Shown: piece after piece, positions 36,950-48,413 of the stretch | Numbering within the stretch: position 1 is the first letter of the stretch | Layout: every line of letters begins with the position of its first letter | Origin: Lysobacter antibioticus | GTDB taxonomy: Bacteria; Pseudomonadota; Gammaproteobacteria; Xanthomonadales; Xanthomonadaceae | Assembly: GCF_000731095.1 (NCBI RefSeq) | Contig: NZ_JMTZ01000023.1 | Location: forward strand, 1-48,462 | DNA: 48,462 nucleotides | Reading direction: 5' to 3' | Made by a program: the position numbers and the translations under genes | Notes under the pieces: generated by a model | The model's database searches: none | What the model was told of the DNA's origin: nothing | What the model saw: the letters and a program-made list of their open reading frames with translations, nothing else

Positions 36950-39478
36950 ATGATCGCTCGTCAGCCGGGTCGCAAGTCCTTGTCTTTGGCCATCGCCTTA
37001 TCAGTGGCGTCGCTCGCCGCGACCGCACAGGCGCAACAAACCGGTGCTGCCCCCGCCGAAGAGGAGGCCACGACCTTGGCCGGCCTCACCGTGACCGCGC
37101 AAAAGCGCGAGGAGGCCATGCAGGACGTGCCGATCTCGATCACCGCCTTGCCCGAGCAGTTACTGCAGGACACCGGCGTGCGCGACGTCAAGGACCTGCA
37201 GGTGCTGGTGCCCGGCCTGACCGTGAGCAGCACCCAGAGCGAAGTGCAGACGGTGGCGCGCATCCGCGGCATCGGCACGGTCGGCGACAACGCCGGCCTG
37301 GAGTCCTCGGTCGGCGTGGTCATCGACGGCGTCTACCGCCCGCGCAACGGCGTCGGCTTCGGCGACCTCGGCGAGATCGAGCGTATCGAAGTGCTGAAGG
37401 GCCCGCAGGGCACGGTGTTCGGCAAGAACACCTCGGCCGGCGTCATCAACGTCATCACCCGCCGGCCGAGCTACGACACCACGGTCGAGGGCGAGCTGAC
37501 CATCGGCAACTACGGCGCGGTCGGTCTGGCCGGCTCGTTCAATACCGCGATCGGCGAGAACGCCGCCTTCCGCGTCTACGCCGGCAAGCGCAAGCGCGAC
37601 GGTTTCACCGACGTCGAGATCGGCCGCGGCCCGCGCGGCGAGCGCGAGGACGGCGACCAGAACTTCCACACTTTGCGCGGTCAGCTGCTGTTGGAGCCGA
37701 CCGAGAACCTCGACATCAACTTCATCGCCGACTACAGCAGCCGCGAAGAGAACTGCTGCGTCGGCCTGACCACGGTGCGTGGCCCGACCTCGGCGATCAT
37801 CAATGCGCTGGTCGGCGGCACCGGCGTCGCGCCGGTCGCCGATCCGTTCGCGCGCGTGGCCTGGAGCAATCGCCCGACCACCCAGGACATCAAGGACAAG
37901 GGCATCTCGGCCGAGGTCAACTGGATTACGCCCTGGTTCGGTGGCGCCACCCTGACCTCGATCACCGCCTCGCGCGACTGGCAGGCCATGAACGGCCTGG
38001 ATTTCGATTTCACCACCGCCGACCTGATCTACCGCAATCCGGATCCGGACGAATCCTTCACCGGCTTCAAACAGTTCAGCCAGGAGTTCCGCCTGACCGG
38101 CGCGACCGACAAGCTCGACTGGATGTTCGGCTTGTTCTATGCCGACGAAGACCTCAAGCGCAACGATTCCTACAGCCTCGGCGCGCACTACGAGCCGTAT
38201 CTGTCGACCGCGGTGCTGAGCCAGATCGCCGCGCGCTTCCCGGCCGGGCTGATCAACACCGCCAATGCCGCGACCTTCTTGTCGCAGGCTTCGGGCCGCC
38301 CGTTCGGCAGCAGTTTCGGCGGGCTCGGTGCGCTCGACCGCTACCAGCAGAACAGCAAGAGCGTGGCCTTGTTCACCAATAACACCTGGCATGCGACCGA
38401 CGCCCTCGATATCACCTTGGGCCTGCGCTACACCAAGGAGAACAAGGAACTCGACTCGGTCTACAGCAATCCCAACGGCGGCCTCGGTTGCGGCGCGGCG
38501 CTGGCCAACCCGACCCGGGTCGGCGCGGCCCTGGCCGCACGCGGCGTGCCGGCCGCGGCGCGCGCGGCGCTGGTCCAGCAGGTGGTCGGCTTCATGTGCC
38601 TGCCGTGGGCCAACACCCTGCACAACGGCCGGGTGACCAACCAGGAACGCGACGAGAAGGAATGGTCGGGCACGATCAAGGCGGCCTACCGCTGGAACGA
38701 GCACGTCATGGGCTACGCCTCGGCCGCGCGCGGCTACAAGGCCGGCGGCTTCAACCTCGACCGAGTGCAGTCCTCCAACGGCCTGTCCTCGGGCACCGCC
38801 GGCATCGCCCCGGTCAACGACACCTCGTTCCCGGGCGAGTTCGTCGACAGCTACGAGCTCGGCGCCAAGACCACCTGGGCCGACGGCAATCTGCTGCTCA
38901 ATGCGACCTTGTTCCACCAGACCTACACCGACTTCCAGCTCAACAGCTTCCTCGGCACCAGCTTCGTGGTGCGGTCGATCCCGGAGGTGGTGTCGCAGGG
39001 CATCGACACCGAGATCCTGTGGCAGACCGGGCTCAAGGGCCTGATGCTGCAGGGCGGTTTGATGTACGCCGACACCAAGTACGGCAACGACCCGCTGCCC
39101 GACGCCGACCTGGCCAAGTTGCCCGGCGCGCGGGCGAGCTTCGCGCCGCTGTGGTCGGCCTCGGCTTCGGCGACCTACCAGTGGGACTTCGGCGCCTCGC
39201 TGGTCGGTCGCTTCAACATCGGCGCCAAGTACTCGTCCGACTACAACACCGGTTCCGACCTCGACCCGGAGAAGGGCCAGGAGGCCTACACCGTGGTCAA
39301 TGCGCGCCTGGGCATCGGCGCCAAGAACCGGCGCTGGATGGTCGAAGCCTGGGCCATGAACCTCACCGACGAGGAGTACAAGCAGGTCGGCTTCGACGCC
39401 CCGTTGCAGACCGGTTCCTGGAACGCCTTCCTCGGTGCCCCGCGCACCTACGGGGTGACTTTGCGGGTCATGTACTGA
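36950..39478 (+). CDS. TonB-dependent outer-membrane receptor
   Basis: 842 residues. Signal peptide with cleavage after AQA (about residue 28), TonB-box-like TLAGLTVTAQKREE, plug domain (DVPISITALPEQLLQDTGV ... RIRGIGT ... VIDGVYRPRNGVGFGDLGEIERIEVLKGPQGTVFGKNTSAGVINVITRRP) and a long beta-barrel ending in TLRVMY with a C-terminal aromatic. It belongs to the large Xanthomonadaceae/sphingomonad receptor group that imports siderophores, glycans or other nutrients; the substrate cannot be read from the sequence. A strong GGGGGA site precedes ATG 36950. No TonB, regulator or degradative gene is adjacent. Confidence 0.95.
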   Translation: MIARQPGRKSLSLAIALSVASLAATAQAQQTGAAPAEEEATTLAGLTVTAQKREEAMQDVPISITALPEQLLQDTGVRDVKDLQVLVPGLTVSSTQSEVQTVARIRGIGTVGDNAGLESSVGVVIDGVYRPRNGVGFGDLGEIERIEVLKGPQGTVFGKNTSAGVINVITRRPSYDTTVEGELTIGNYGAVGLAGSFNTAIGENAAFRVYAGKRKRDGFTDVEIGRGPRGEREDGDQNFHTLRGQLLLEPTENLDINFIADYSSREENCCVGLTTVRGPTSAIINALVGGTGVAPVADPFARVAWSNRPTTQDIKDKGISAEVNWITPWFGGATLTSITASRDWQAMNGLDFDFTTADLIYRNPDPDESFTGFKQFSQEFRLTGATDKLDWMFGLFYADEDLKRNDSYSLGAHYEPYLSTAVLSQIAARFPAGLINTANAATFLSQASGRPFGSSFGGLGALDRYQQNSKSVALFTNNTWHATDALDITLGLRYTKENKELDSVYSNPNGGLGCGAALANPTRVGAALAARGVPAAARAALVQQVVGFMCLPWANTLHNGRVTNQERDEKEWSGTIKAAYRWNEHVMGYASAARGYKAGGFNLDRVQSSNGLSSGTAGIAPVNDTSFPGEFVDSYELGAKTTWADGNLLLNATLFHQTYTDFQLNSFLGTSFVVRSIPEVVSQGIDTEILWQTGLKGLMLQGGLMYADTKYGNDPLPDADLAKLPGARASFAPLWSASASATYQWDFGASLVGRFNIGAKYSSDYNTGSDLDPEKGQEAYTVVNARLGIGAKNRRWMVEAWAMNLTDEEYKQVGFDAPLQTGSWNAFLGAPRTYGVTLRVMY

Positions 39479-39534
39479 GCAATGCGGGAGCGGCGGCGAC
39501 GCCGCTCTCTTTTTGCTGATCGCTCCAGTCTTTT

Positions 39535-39627
39535 GTAGGAGCGGCGCAAGCCGCGACTGTGCCGCCGCATCTACGTCGCCACCGGATGCAACCCCGCGTC
39601 CCGTGTCGCGGCTCGCGCCGCTCCTAC
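39535..39627. repeat. REP/BIME unit 1
   Basis: Arm GTAGGAGCGGCGCAAGCCGC at the left and its inverse GTCGCGGCTCGCGCCGCTCC plus TAC at the right, with a spacer containing CATCTACGTCGCCACCGGAT and CAACCCCGCGTC. It lies 57 nt past the TonB-receptor stop and may form the 3' hairpin of that mRNA. Confidence 0.85.
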
Positions 39628-39654
39628 CCCAAAGCGGTGCGGCGCGGCTCAAGG

Positions 39655-39746
39655 GTAGGAGCGGCGCAAGCCGCGACCGCGCCGCCGCAACTACGTCGCC
39701 ACCCGATGCAACCCCGCGTCCCCGTCGCGGCTCACGCCGCTCCTAC
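39655..39746. repeat. REP/BIME unit 2, tandem copy of unit 1
   Basis: Nearly the same arms and spacer as unit 1, 120 nt further on (GTAGGAGCGGCGCAAGCCGC ... CGTCGCGGCTCACGCCGCTCC). Compared with unit 1 it differs at a handful of positions, so the pair is a recent tandem duplication. The rest of the gap to cinA (39747-39847) contains only the cinA -10 element. Confidence 0.85.
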
Positions 39747-39835
39747 AGGGATACCGCGCCGCGCATAGGGCGGCCTGCGCGCCAATCGGCCGTCGATCCC
39801 GACCGTCCAGGCAAAGCCACGTCCGCGACGCCCGT

Positions 39836-39841
39836 TATAGT
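39836..39841 (+). promoter_or_regulatory. -10 element of cinA
   Basis: TATAGT ends 6 nt before the ATG at 39848, so the predicted transcription start falls on the start codon (leaderless mRNA). No good -35 is seen. Confidence 0.45.
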
Positions 39842-39847
39842 GGCGCC

Positions 39848-40348
39848 ATGACGCCCGATACCAGCGACTCCGCCCTGCGTGGCCTCGCCGAACGACTCGG
39901 CGAGGCGGCGCGCCTCAACCACCACATGCTGGTCACCGCCGAGAGCTGCACCGGCGGCTGGATCGCCAAGACCCTGACCGACATCGCCGGCTCCTCGGCC
40001 TGGTTCGGCTGCGGCATCGTCGCCTACAGCTACGAGGCCAAGCAGTCGCTGCTGAGCGTGCGCCCGCAGACCCTCGAGCAATACGGCGCGGTCAGCCGCG
40101 AGACGGTGATCGAAATGGTGTCCGGCGCGCTGGCCAATACCGGCGCGACCATCGCGGTCGCGGTGACCGGCATCGCCGGCCCCGGCGGCGGCACCGACGA
40201 CAAGCCGGTCGGCACCGTCTGGATCGCCTGGAAACGCCGCGGCGGTTACCCGATGGCCGAGGTCTTCCATTTCGACGGCGATCGCGAAGCGGTGCGGCGC
40301 AAGACCGTCGCCGCGGCGCTGCACGCGATGCAGTCGCTGACGAGCTGA
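39848..40348 (+). CDS. pncC: CinA-family nicotinamide-nucleotide amidase (PncC)
   Basis: 166 residues, the stand-alone CinA C-terminal domain. It hydrolyses NMN to nicotinate mononucleotide plus ammonia in pyridine-nucleotide recycling. Diagnostic motifs are VTAESCTGGWIAKTLTDIAGSSAWFGCGIVAYS (catalytic Ser in ESCTGG), YGAVSRETVIEMVSGAL and VTGIAGPGGGTDDKPVGTVWIAW. In many gammaproteobacteria this gene lies just before recA; here lexA and a regulator gene intervene. No Shine-Dalgarno is present, in keeping with a leaderless start. Confidence 0.95.
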   Translation: MTPDTSDSALRGLAERLGEAARLNHHMLVTAESCTGGWIAKTLTDIAGSSAWFGCGIVAYSYEAKQSLLSVRPQTLEQYGAVSRETVIEMVSGALANTGATIAVAVTGIAGPGGGTDDKPVGTVWIAWKRRGGYPMAEVFHFDGDREAVRRKTVAAALHAMQSLTS

Positions 40349-40522
40349 TGCGGCAGCGGGCGCTTCGGCACTCGTGGTCGCCAGGCGCGACCCGGTCCGG
40401 CTAGCGTGGCGAATCCGCCGACTCGGTCGCCGCGCCGGTTACGCCGATCCATCGGTGGGTCGGCTTCGACCCGGCCAGATCTGTCCCGCTCGATCCGTCT
40501 CAATCAGATCCGTCCCGCTCGA

Positions 40523-41464
40523 TCAATCCAACGCGCGCGTCCAGACCTGGCCGACCAGGTCATGGCCGAAGCTGTGGTGCGGCGCCTGTTCGATCAGGCT
40601 GAAGCCGCAGCCTTCGTAGATCTTGCGTGCCGAGCTCAGTACGTCGTTGGTCCACAGCAGCATCCGCCGATAACCGGCGTCGCGCGCGAAGGCGATGCAG
40701 GTTTCGACGAGACGTCGGCCGACGCCCAGGCCGCGTGCGCGCGGGTCGACCAACAGACAGCGCAATTGCGCGGTCGCGGCATCGTCCTCGTTGCGGACCA
40801 CGAACACGCAGCCGATGCGCTCGCCGTCGAGTTCGGCGATCCAGCAGCGCTCGTATTGCGGGTCATGGCGGGTCGCGAAACGCGCGAACAAAGTGGCGAC
40901 CAGGGCTTCGAACTCGCCGTTCCAGCCGTACTCGTCCGCGTACAGCCGGCCGTGGCGTTCGATCGCCCAACCGATGTCGCCGATCCGGTGCTCGCGCACC
41001 AGCAAGCACTGCGCAGCCGGCAGCGACGGCGTCGATAAGGCCTGTTCGGCCTCGCGGATTGCGCGCAACAAGCGGTCGCGATCCAGCGTCGACAAGGCCG
41101 ACAGCATCGCCGCGGTCGACTCGTGCGAGCTGCGGTCGAGCGCGGCGAAGGCTTCGCGGCCTTTCGCCGACAGAGTCAGCACGAAGCTGCGCGCGTCCTG
41201 CTCGGAGCGGGCCTTGTCGATCAGACCGTCGCCGGCGAAGCCCTGCAGAATGCGGCTCAGATAGCCCGGGTCGAGGCCGAGCACCTCGCCGATTTCGCGC
41301 GCGGCGACCGGCTCGCGCTGGGCGAGTTCGAACAGCACCCGCGCCTGGGTCAGCGGGAACGCGCTGTCGAGCAGGTCTTCCTGCAGCACGCCGATCCGGC
41401 GGGTATAGAAACGGTTGAAGGCGCGGACGGCATCGACGTCGGCGGTCTCGGCAGCACCGGTCAT
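40523..41464 (-). CDS. MarR-GNAT fusion: regulator with acetyltransferase domain
   Basis: 313 residues. Residues 1-~145 form a MarR winged helix (AFPLTQARVLFELAQREPVAAREIGEVLGLDPGYLSRILQGFAGDGLI, wing RSEQDARSFVLTLSAKG). Residues ~150-313 form a GNAT N-acetyltransferase with the acetyl-CoA loop DPRARGLGVGRRLVE and the late strand ARKIYEGCGFSLIEQ. Such bifunctional HTH/GNAT proteins are common in proteobacteria; the acetylated substrate is unknown. It is divergent from lexA, with a TTGAC-TTT-GTCAA dyad over its own -35, suggesting autoregulation. Confidence 0.93.
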   Translation of the reverse strand: MTGAAETADVDAVRAFNRFYTRRIGVLQEDLLDSAFPLTQARVLFELAQREPVAAREIGEVLGLDPGYLSRILQGFAGDGLIDKARSEQDARSFVLTLSAKGREAFAALDRSSHESTAAMLSALSTLDRDRLLRAIREAEQALSTPSLPAAQCLLVREHRIGDIGWAIERHGRLYADEYGWNGEFEALVATLFARFATRHDPQYERCWIAELDGERIGCVFVVRNEDDAATAQLRCLLVDPRARGLGVGRRLVETCIAFARDAGYRRMLLWTNDVLSSARKIYEGCGFSLIEQAPHHSFGHDLVGQVWTRALD

Positions 41465-41498
41465 GAAGGGGCTCGTAGAGATAGGCAGGACGAAGGCC

Positions 41499-41526
41499 AG
41501 ACTAGTTAGATGTTTGACTTTGTCAA
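41499..41526 (-). promoter_or_regulatory. Promoter and operator dyad of the MarR-GNAT gene
   Basis: Minus-strand -35 TTGACA (plus 41521-41526), 16-nt spacer, -10 TAGTCT (plus 41499-41504). The -35 is embedded in a perfect dyad TTGAC-TTT-GTCAA at 41514-41526, flanked by A/T-rich sequence. A dyad at the -35 next to a MarR gene is a likely autorepressor site. Confidence 0.6.
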
Positions 41527-41547
41527 TTAAATGCTTGGCGAAGACAC

Positions 41548-41576
41548 TTGCCCTCGTGGTTTGTTAGTAGTAATAC
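41548..41576 (+). promoter_or_regulatory. lexA promoter
   Basis: TTGCCC (41548-41553), 17-nt spacer, TAATAC (41571-41576). The -10 is inside the LexA box and ends 8 nt before the lexA ATG, so the transcript should start about 1-2 nt before the start codon. Confidence 0.65.
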
Positions 41577-41582
41577 TACTAA
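41564..41582 (+). promoter_or_regulatory. LexA box (SOS operator)
   Basis: Perfect 19-bp palindrome TTAGTAGTAATACTACTAA, ending two bases before the lexA start codon. It matches the LexA operator described for Xanthomonas, unlike the enteric CTGT-N8-ACAG. It covers the -10 element, so LexA binding should block its own transcription. Confidence 0.93.
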
Positions 41583-41584
41583 CC

Positions 41585-42241
41585 ATGAGCCTGACCGACA
41601 CCCAGCAAGCCATCCTCGCGATGATCGCCGAGCGCATCGACACCGAGGGTTTCCCGCCGTCGCAGACCGAAATCGCCAAAGCCTTCGGCTTCAAGGGCGT
41701 GCGCGCGGCGCAGTACCACCTCGATGCGCTCGAGACCGCCGGCGCGATCGAACGCATGCCGGGCCGGGCGCGCGGCATCCGCGTGTTGCAGCCGCCGCCG
41801 CAGGCGCAGCGCGAGCTGGGCCTGATCTCGATGGGCGGGATCTCGGCGAACGAGGAGGCGATCCGCCTGCCGGTGCTGGGCCGCGTCGCCGCCGGGGCGC
41901 CGATCGGCGCGGACGCCGGCGCCGACAACTACGTCCTGCTCGATCGCAACATGTTCTTTCCGTCGCCGGATTACCTGCTCAAGGTCAAGGGCGATTCGAT
42001 GCGCGACGAAGGCATTTTCGACGGCGACCTGATCGGCGTGCACCGCACCCGCGACGCGCGCTCGGGCCAGATCGTGGTCGCGCGCATCGACGACGAAATC
42101 ACCGTCAAGCTGCTCAAGATCGGCAAAGACCGCATCCGCCTGCTGCCGCGCAACCCCGATTACGCGCCGATCGAGGTCCAGCCCGATCAGGATTTCGCGA
42201 TCGAGGGCCTGTACTGCGGCCTGGTCCGGCCGAATCGCTGA
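41585..42241 (+). CDS. lexA: SOS repressor LexA
   Basis: 218 residues. N-terminal winged helix ([48 protein letters not shown]), linker with the self-cleavage site Ala103-Gly104 (GRVAAGAP), catalytic Ser138 (GDSMRDEG) and Lys175 (VKLLK). RecA filaments trigger the autocleavage that opens the SOS regulon. The start ATG 41585 has no Shine-Dalgarno and sits directly after the LexA box. Two genes downstream is recA. Confidence 0.97.
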   Translation: MSLTDTQQAILAMIAERIDTEGFPPSQTEIAKAFGFKGVRAAQYHLDALETAGAIERMPGRARGIRVLQPPPQAQRELGLISMGGISANEEAIRLPVLGRVAAGAPIGADAGADNYVLLDRNMFFPSPDYLLKVKGDSMRDEGIFDGDLIGVHRTRDARSGQIVVARIDDEITVKLLKIGKDRIRLLPRNPDYAPIEVQPDQDFAIEGLYCGLVRPNR

Positions 42242-42474
42242 TGGCACGCGCCAAGCCCGATCCCAATGTCGATCGCTATGGCTCGGTGCGCGCCTGCGCC
42301 GCCGTGCCGGCCGCACAAGCCGCCCTGCAAGGCCTGGACGAGTCGATTTCCGCGGCGTTTTCGCGGGGAAATCCGACTCCCGCGCAAGCCGCCGCCCGGC
42401 TGACCGCCGCTGCGGCGAGCGATAATTTGCTTCCAGGCGACGCGGTCTCAGCCTCTGCGATCCGCCTCCTCTAA
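42241..42474 (+). CDS. Possible small protein coupled to lexA
   Basis: 77 codons. The ATG at 42241 overlaps the lexA stop (TGATG), a typical coupling arrangement. The product is Ala-rich and soluble ([20 protein letters not shown], then helical [20 protein letters not shown]), with no recognisable domain. It stops 37 nt before recA. It may be a real SOS-operon product or chance coding potential in a GC-rich leader of recA. Confidence 0.35.
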   Translation: MARAKPDPNVDRYGSVRACAAVPAAQAALQGLDESISAAFSRGNPTPAQAAARLTAAAASDNLLPGDAVSASAIRLL

Positions 42475-42511
42475 CTTCCCTCTCACCACGACACGACTTA
42501 AGGACACCACC

Positions 42512-43537
<1,026 letters not shown>

Positions 43538-43541
43538 TCGT

Positions 43542-43573
43542 CCGGCTCTGAATGGTTCCGGCTCTGAACGGTT
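43542..43573 (+). repeat. Two tandem 16-nt copies between recA and recX
   Basis: CCGGCTCTGAATGGTT (43542-43557) is followed directly by CCGGCTCTGAACGGTT (43558-43573), and AAGGCTCT continues into the recX start at 43582. The last copy supplies the AAGG used as recX ribosome-binding site. Confidence 0.7.
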
Positions 43574-43581
43574 AAGGCTCT

Positions 43582-44664
43582 ATGACGTCGGATCGGCACG
43601 ACGATCGGCGTCGCGAAGGCGGCGCCGTGGACCCGGACGGGCAGGGCGGACAGCCCATGCCCAAATCCGGCCGCGACACGCAGCTTCGTGAGGAGCTGCG
43701 CGCGCGGATGCGTGCGATCGAAGCCGGCAATGCGGCGCCGAAGTCGGCCCTGGGCCCGGCGGCGACCCGTCCGCAGCCGCTTTCGTCGCCAGACGAAGCT
43801 GCGGATGCCGATGCAGATATAGAGCCGGATGAAGGGCCGGCTGAGGAGCGCACCACGTCCGAGCGCTCAACTTCTGAAACCGGCCGGCGCGGCGGGTTTT
43901 CCGGCGGCTTTGGCTCGAAGCGCTCGGCTTTGAAGCCGTCGGCTTCGAAACGGTTCGGCTCCAAAGGCTTCGGTTCGAAACCGTTCGCCTCGAAATCGTA
44001 CGGAAACGGCGGCTTCGGCGGCGAGGCCGACCGTCCGGAGCGGTCCGTTCCGGGCGGCTCGGCCTGGCCCGAAGCCGACCGCTTCGAGGCGCAGCTCGCC
44101 CTGGGCGGCGCCGATCCGCTCGATCCGGCCTCCGCGGAAGATCGACCCAGTGCACTGTTCGACGAAAGTCTAAGCCGCTCCGACAGCTCGGGCCGGGGCC
44201 AGCGCCGGCGGGCGCCGCGCGAGCAGAACCCGACCCAGCGGGCCCTTGGCCTGCTGACCCGCCGCGAGCATTCGCGCAAGGAATTGACCCGCAAGCTGAC
44301 CTCCCGCGGCCTCGACGCCGGCGAGGTGGAAACCGCGGTCGCCCAGTTGGCCGAGGCCGGTTGGCAGAACGACGTCCGCTTCGCCGAAAGCATGGTCAGA
44401 AGCCGCGCCGGCAATGGTTATGGGCCCTTGCACATACGTGCTGAATTGGCCACCCACGGCCTCGACAGCCAGACCATCGCCGACGCCCTGGCCAGCTACG
44501 AAGGCGACTGGCTGCAGAACGCCCGCGACCTGGTCCGGCGCCGCTATGGCGAGGACTTCGCCGCCGACCCGGCAAGGCGGCGCAAGGCCGCCGATCTGCT
44601 GATGCGGCGGGGCTTCGACGGCGATACGGCTCGTAATGCGAACCGTTCCGGCTCCGACGACTGA
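43582..44664 (+). CDS. recX: RecX with an extended low-complexity N-terminus
   Basis: 360 residues, against ~150-170 for most RecX. RecX caps RecA filaments and dampens SOS. The RecX core is at ~210-355: [84 protein letters not shown]. The first ~200 residues are charged, disordered and repetitive, including SK-Aro/Gly units ([19 protein letters not shown]). Start ATG 43582 has AAGG close upstream; an in-frame ATG at 43657 ([10 protein letters not shown]) would still leave ~180 extra residues, so the extension is not just a wrong start. It is downstream of recA in the usual place. Confidence 0.9.
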   Translation: MTSDRHDDRRREGGAVDPDGQGGQPMPKSGRDTQLREELRARMRAIEAGNAAPKSALGPAATRPQPLSSPDEAADADADIEPDEGPAEERTTSERSTSETGRRGGFSGGFGSKRSALKPSASKRFGSKGFGSKPFASKSYGNGGFGGEADRPERSVPGGSAWPEADRFEAQLALGGADPLDPASAEDRPSALFDESLSRSDSSGRGQRRRAPREQNPTQRALGLLTRREHSRKELTRKLTSRGLDAGEVETAVAQLAEAGWQNDVRFAESMVRSRAGNGYGPLHIRAELATHGLDSQTIADALASYEGDWLQNARDLVRRRYGEDFAADPARRRKAADLLMRRGFDGDTARNANRSGSDD

Positions 44665-44828
44665 ACGGTCGGACATATTTGCCGTACGGCCTTGCACATA
44701 AGGCCCCCGGGCCTGTTAGGCTACGCGGCTTTCGGGTCCCGGGTTGCCTGTTCCAGTCGATGCCTCCATCGTGGTGGCATGGGTTCGGTCGAGCGGCACC
44801 GCTCCCGACCAGGCAAATAATCCCAGGC

Positions 44829-47462
<2,634 letters not shown>

Positions 47463-47488
47463 ATGGCGAACAGTGACTTCTATCGCTT

Positions 47489-47510
47489 GCGACCGGGTTT
47501 GACCGGTCGC
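47489..47510 (+). terminator. Hairpin after alaS
   Basis: Perfect 8-bp stem GCGACCGG / CCGGTCGC with loop GTTTGA, 27 nt past the alaS stop. Without a U-tract it may be a weak terminator or an mRNA end-protecting hairpin before the csrA promoter region. Confidence 0.5.
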
Positions 47511-47541
47511 TAAGATGGTTCACGTTTGTGTACAAATTGAA

Positions 47542-47567
47542 GCATTCTTCCTGATGGAAAAGAATGC
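47542..47567 (+). promoter_or_regulatory. Putative CsrA-binding hairpin in the csrA leader
   Basis: 8-bp stem GCATTCTT / AAGAATGC with a 10-nt loop CCTGATGGAA carrying the ATGGA form of the CsrA ANGGA motif. A second GGA lies in the csrA ribosome-binding site (GAGGAGG, just before ATG 47607). Two such sites fit the known translational autoregulation of csrA by bridging. Confidence 0.6.
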
Positions 47568-47606
47568 CAACGCCGGCGCTGCGGTGCCGGCTCGAGGAGG
47601 TTTTCA

Positions 47607-47810
47607 ATGCTGATCCTGACGCGTCGCGTCGGCGAAACCCTGATGATCGGCGACTCGGTGACTGTCACCGTGCTCGGCGTCAAGGGGAACCAGGTGCGTA
47701 TCGGTATTACCGCACCCAAAGATGTCGCAGTCCATCGCGAAGAGATCTATCAGCGCATCCAGCGCGGCGAGGATGCGTCGGACGACTCGGGCAAGAACAC
47801 CGGCGGCTGA
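47607..47810 (+). CDS. csrA: Carbon storage regulator CsrA (RsmA)
   Basis: 67 residues, usual size. [52 protein letters not shown] is the complete CsrA fold, with the RNA-binding Leu4/Arg6 and Arg44 region intact. It binds GGA in leaders of many mRNAs and controls motility, virulence and secretion in this family. Strong GAGGAGG ribosome-binding site. Conserved position between alaS and a tRNA-Ser gene. Confidence 0.98.
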   Translation: MLILTRRVGETLMIGDSVTVTVLGVKGNQVRIGITAPKDVAVHREEIYQRIQRGEDASDDSGKNTGG

Positions 47811-47820
47811 TAAAAAAAGT

Positions 47821-47849
47821 TTGCTGCGAATCGGGTGAGCCGTTATGCT
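47821..47849 (+). promoter_or_regulatory. Promoter of tRNA-Ser
   Basis: TTGCTG (47821-47826), 17-nt spacer, TATGCT (47844-47849), 28 nt before the tRNA. Confidence 0.65.
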
Positions 47850-47876
47850 TCCCGCCCGCACCGCGTTAAGTGATGC

Positions 47877-47969
47877 GGAGAGTTGCCCGAGAGGCTGAAG
47901 GGGCTCCCCTGCTAAGGGAGTATAGGGTCAAAAGCTCTATCGAGGGTTCGAATCCCTCACTCTCCGCCA
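47877..47969 (+). tRNA. tRNA-Ser (anticodon GCT)
   Basis: 93 nt with CCA encoded. Acceptor GGAGAGT pairs with ACTCTCC, discriminator G; long variable arm typical of serine tRNAs; anticodon loop CTGCTAA gives GCT; T-arm GAGGGTTCGAATCCCTC. Confidence 0.97.
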
Positions 47970-47974
47970 GTTAC

Positions 47975-48003
47975 AAAAGAGCCGCTTCTGGCGGCTTTTC
48001 TTT
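47975..48003 (+). terminator. Terminator after tRNA-Ser
   Basis: Stem AGCCGC / GCGGCT with a 5-nt loop (47980-47996), preceded by AAAAG and followed by TTTCTTT. Confidence 0.75.
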
Positions 48004-48060
48004 GCAGATCCATCGGGGTTTTCGCAGCCGATGAGGACGCAAAGAGCAAAACAGAAAATG

Positions 48061-48089
48061 TTGACGAACAGAAAAACGTCCGTCATAAT
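48061..48089 (+). promoter_or_regulatory. Promoter of tRNA-Arg
   Basis: TTGACG (48061-48066), 17-nt spacer, CATAAT (48084-48089), 11 nt before the tRNA; close to consensus. Confidence 0.8.
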
Positions 48090-48100
48090 TTTTCAACTCA

Positions 48101-48177
48101 GCGCCCGTAGCTCAGCTGGATAGAGCACCAGGCTACGAACTTGGGGGTCGGAGGTTCGAATCCTTCCGGGCGCGCCA
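48101..48177 (+). tRNA. tRNA-Arg (anticodon ACG)
   Basis: 77 nt with CCA encoded. Acceptor GCGCCCG pairs with CGGGCGC; D-arm AGCTCAGCTGGATAGAGC; anticodon loop CTACGAA gives ACG (read as ICG after deamination); T-arm GGAGGTTCGAATCCTTCC. The minus-strand ORF crossing it is a well-known false gene. Confidence 0.98.
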
Positions 48178-48187
48178 TACAAAGAAG

Positions 48188-48220
48188 CCCGGCAATCGCA
48201 AGATTGCCGGGTTTTTCTTT
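48188..48220 (+). terminator. Intrinsic terminator after tRNA-Arg
   Basis: Perfect 10-bp stem CCCGGCAATC / GATTGCCGGG with GCAA loop, followed by TTTTTCTTT. Confidence 0.9.
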
Positions 48221-48305
48221 GCGCGCGATTCTTGTTCGCCGCCGCCTGTTCATGGCCGGTCGTTCGCGTCGTATCAACTCCGCCGCGCTACTGGCCGAGC
48301 CCCCT

Positions 48306-48330
48306 GTAGGAGCGGCGTAAGCCGCGACCG
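48306..48330 (+). repeat. Single REP element
   Basis: GTAGGAGCGGCGTAAGCCGC followed by GACCG: the same element as at 39535 and 39655, here as a lone arm with only a poor partial inverse downstream. Nothing else is seen in 48221-48413. Confidence 0.75.
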
Positions 48331-48413
48331 CGTCGTTTGTCGTCGCGGCGGTTCTTGCCGCAAAGCGGTAAGGCAACATCAAGATCTAAAGCTTCCGCCC
48401 GCTAAAGCGGCCG

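Noticed and set aside
37160-39652. 830-codon minus-strand frame opposite the TonB receptor
   Set aside because: Antisense shadow; the plus strand has signal peptide, plug and barrel.
43900-44010. Short repeats in recX as a CRISPR-like array
   Set aside because: The repeats are in-frame coding repeats of about 12-15 nt without spacers.
47542-47567. Reading the csrA leader hairpin as an alaS terminator
   Set aside because: There is no U-tract after it, an alternative hairpin (47489-47510) lies nearer to alaS, and the loop carries a CsrA motif.
48098-48382. 94-codon minus-strand ORF over tRNA-Arg (contains RPEGFEPPTPKFVAW)
   Set aside because: This is a well-known false ORF produced by the reverse strand of tRNA genes.
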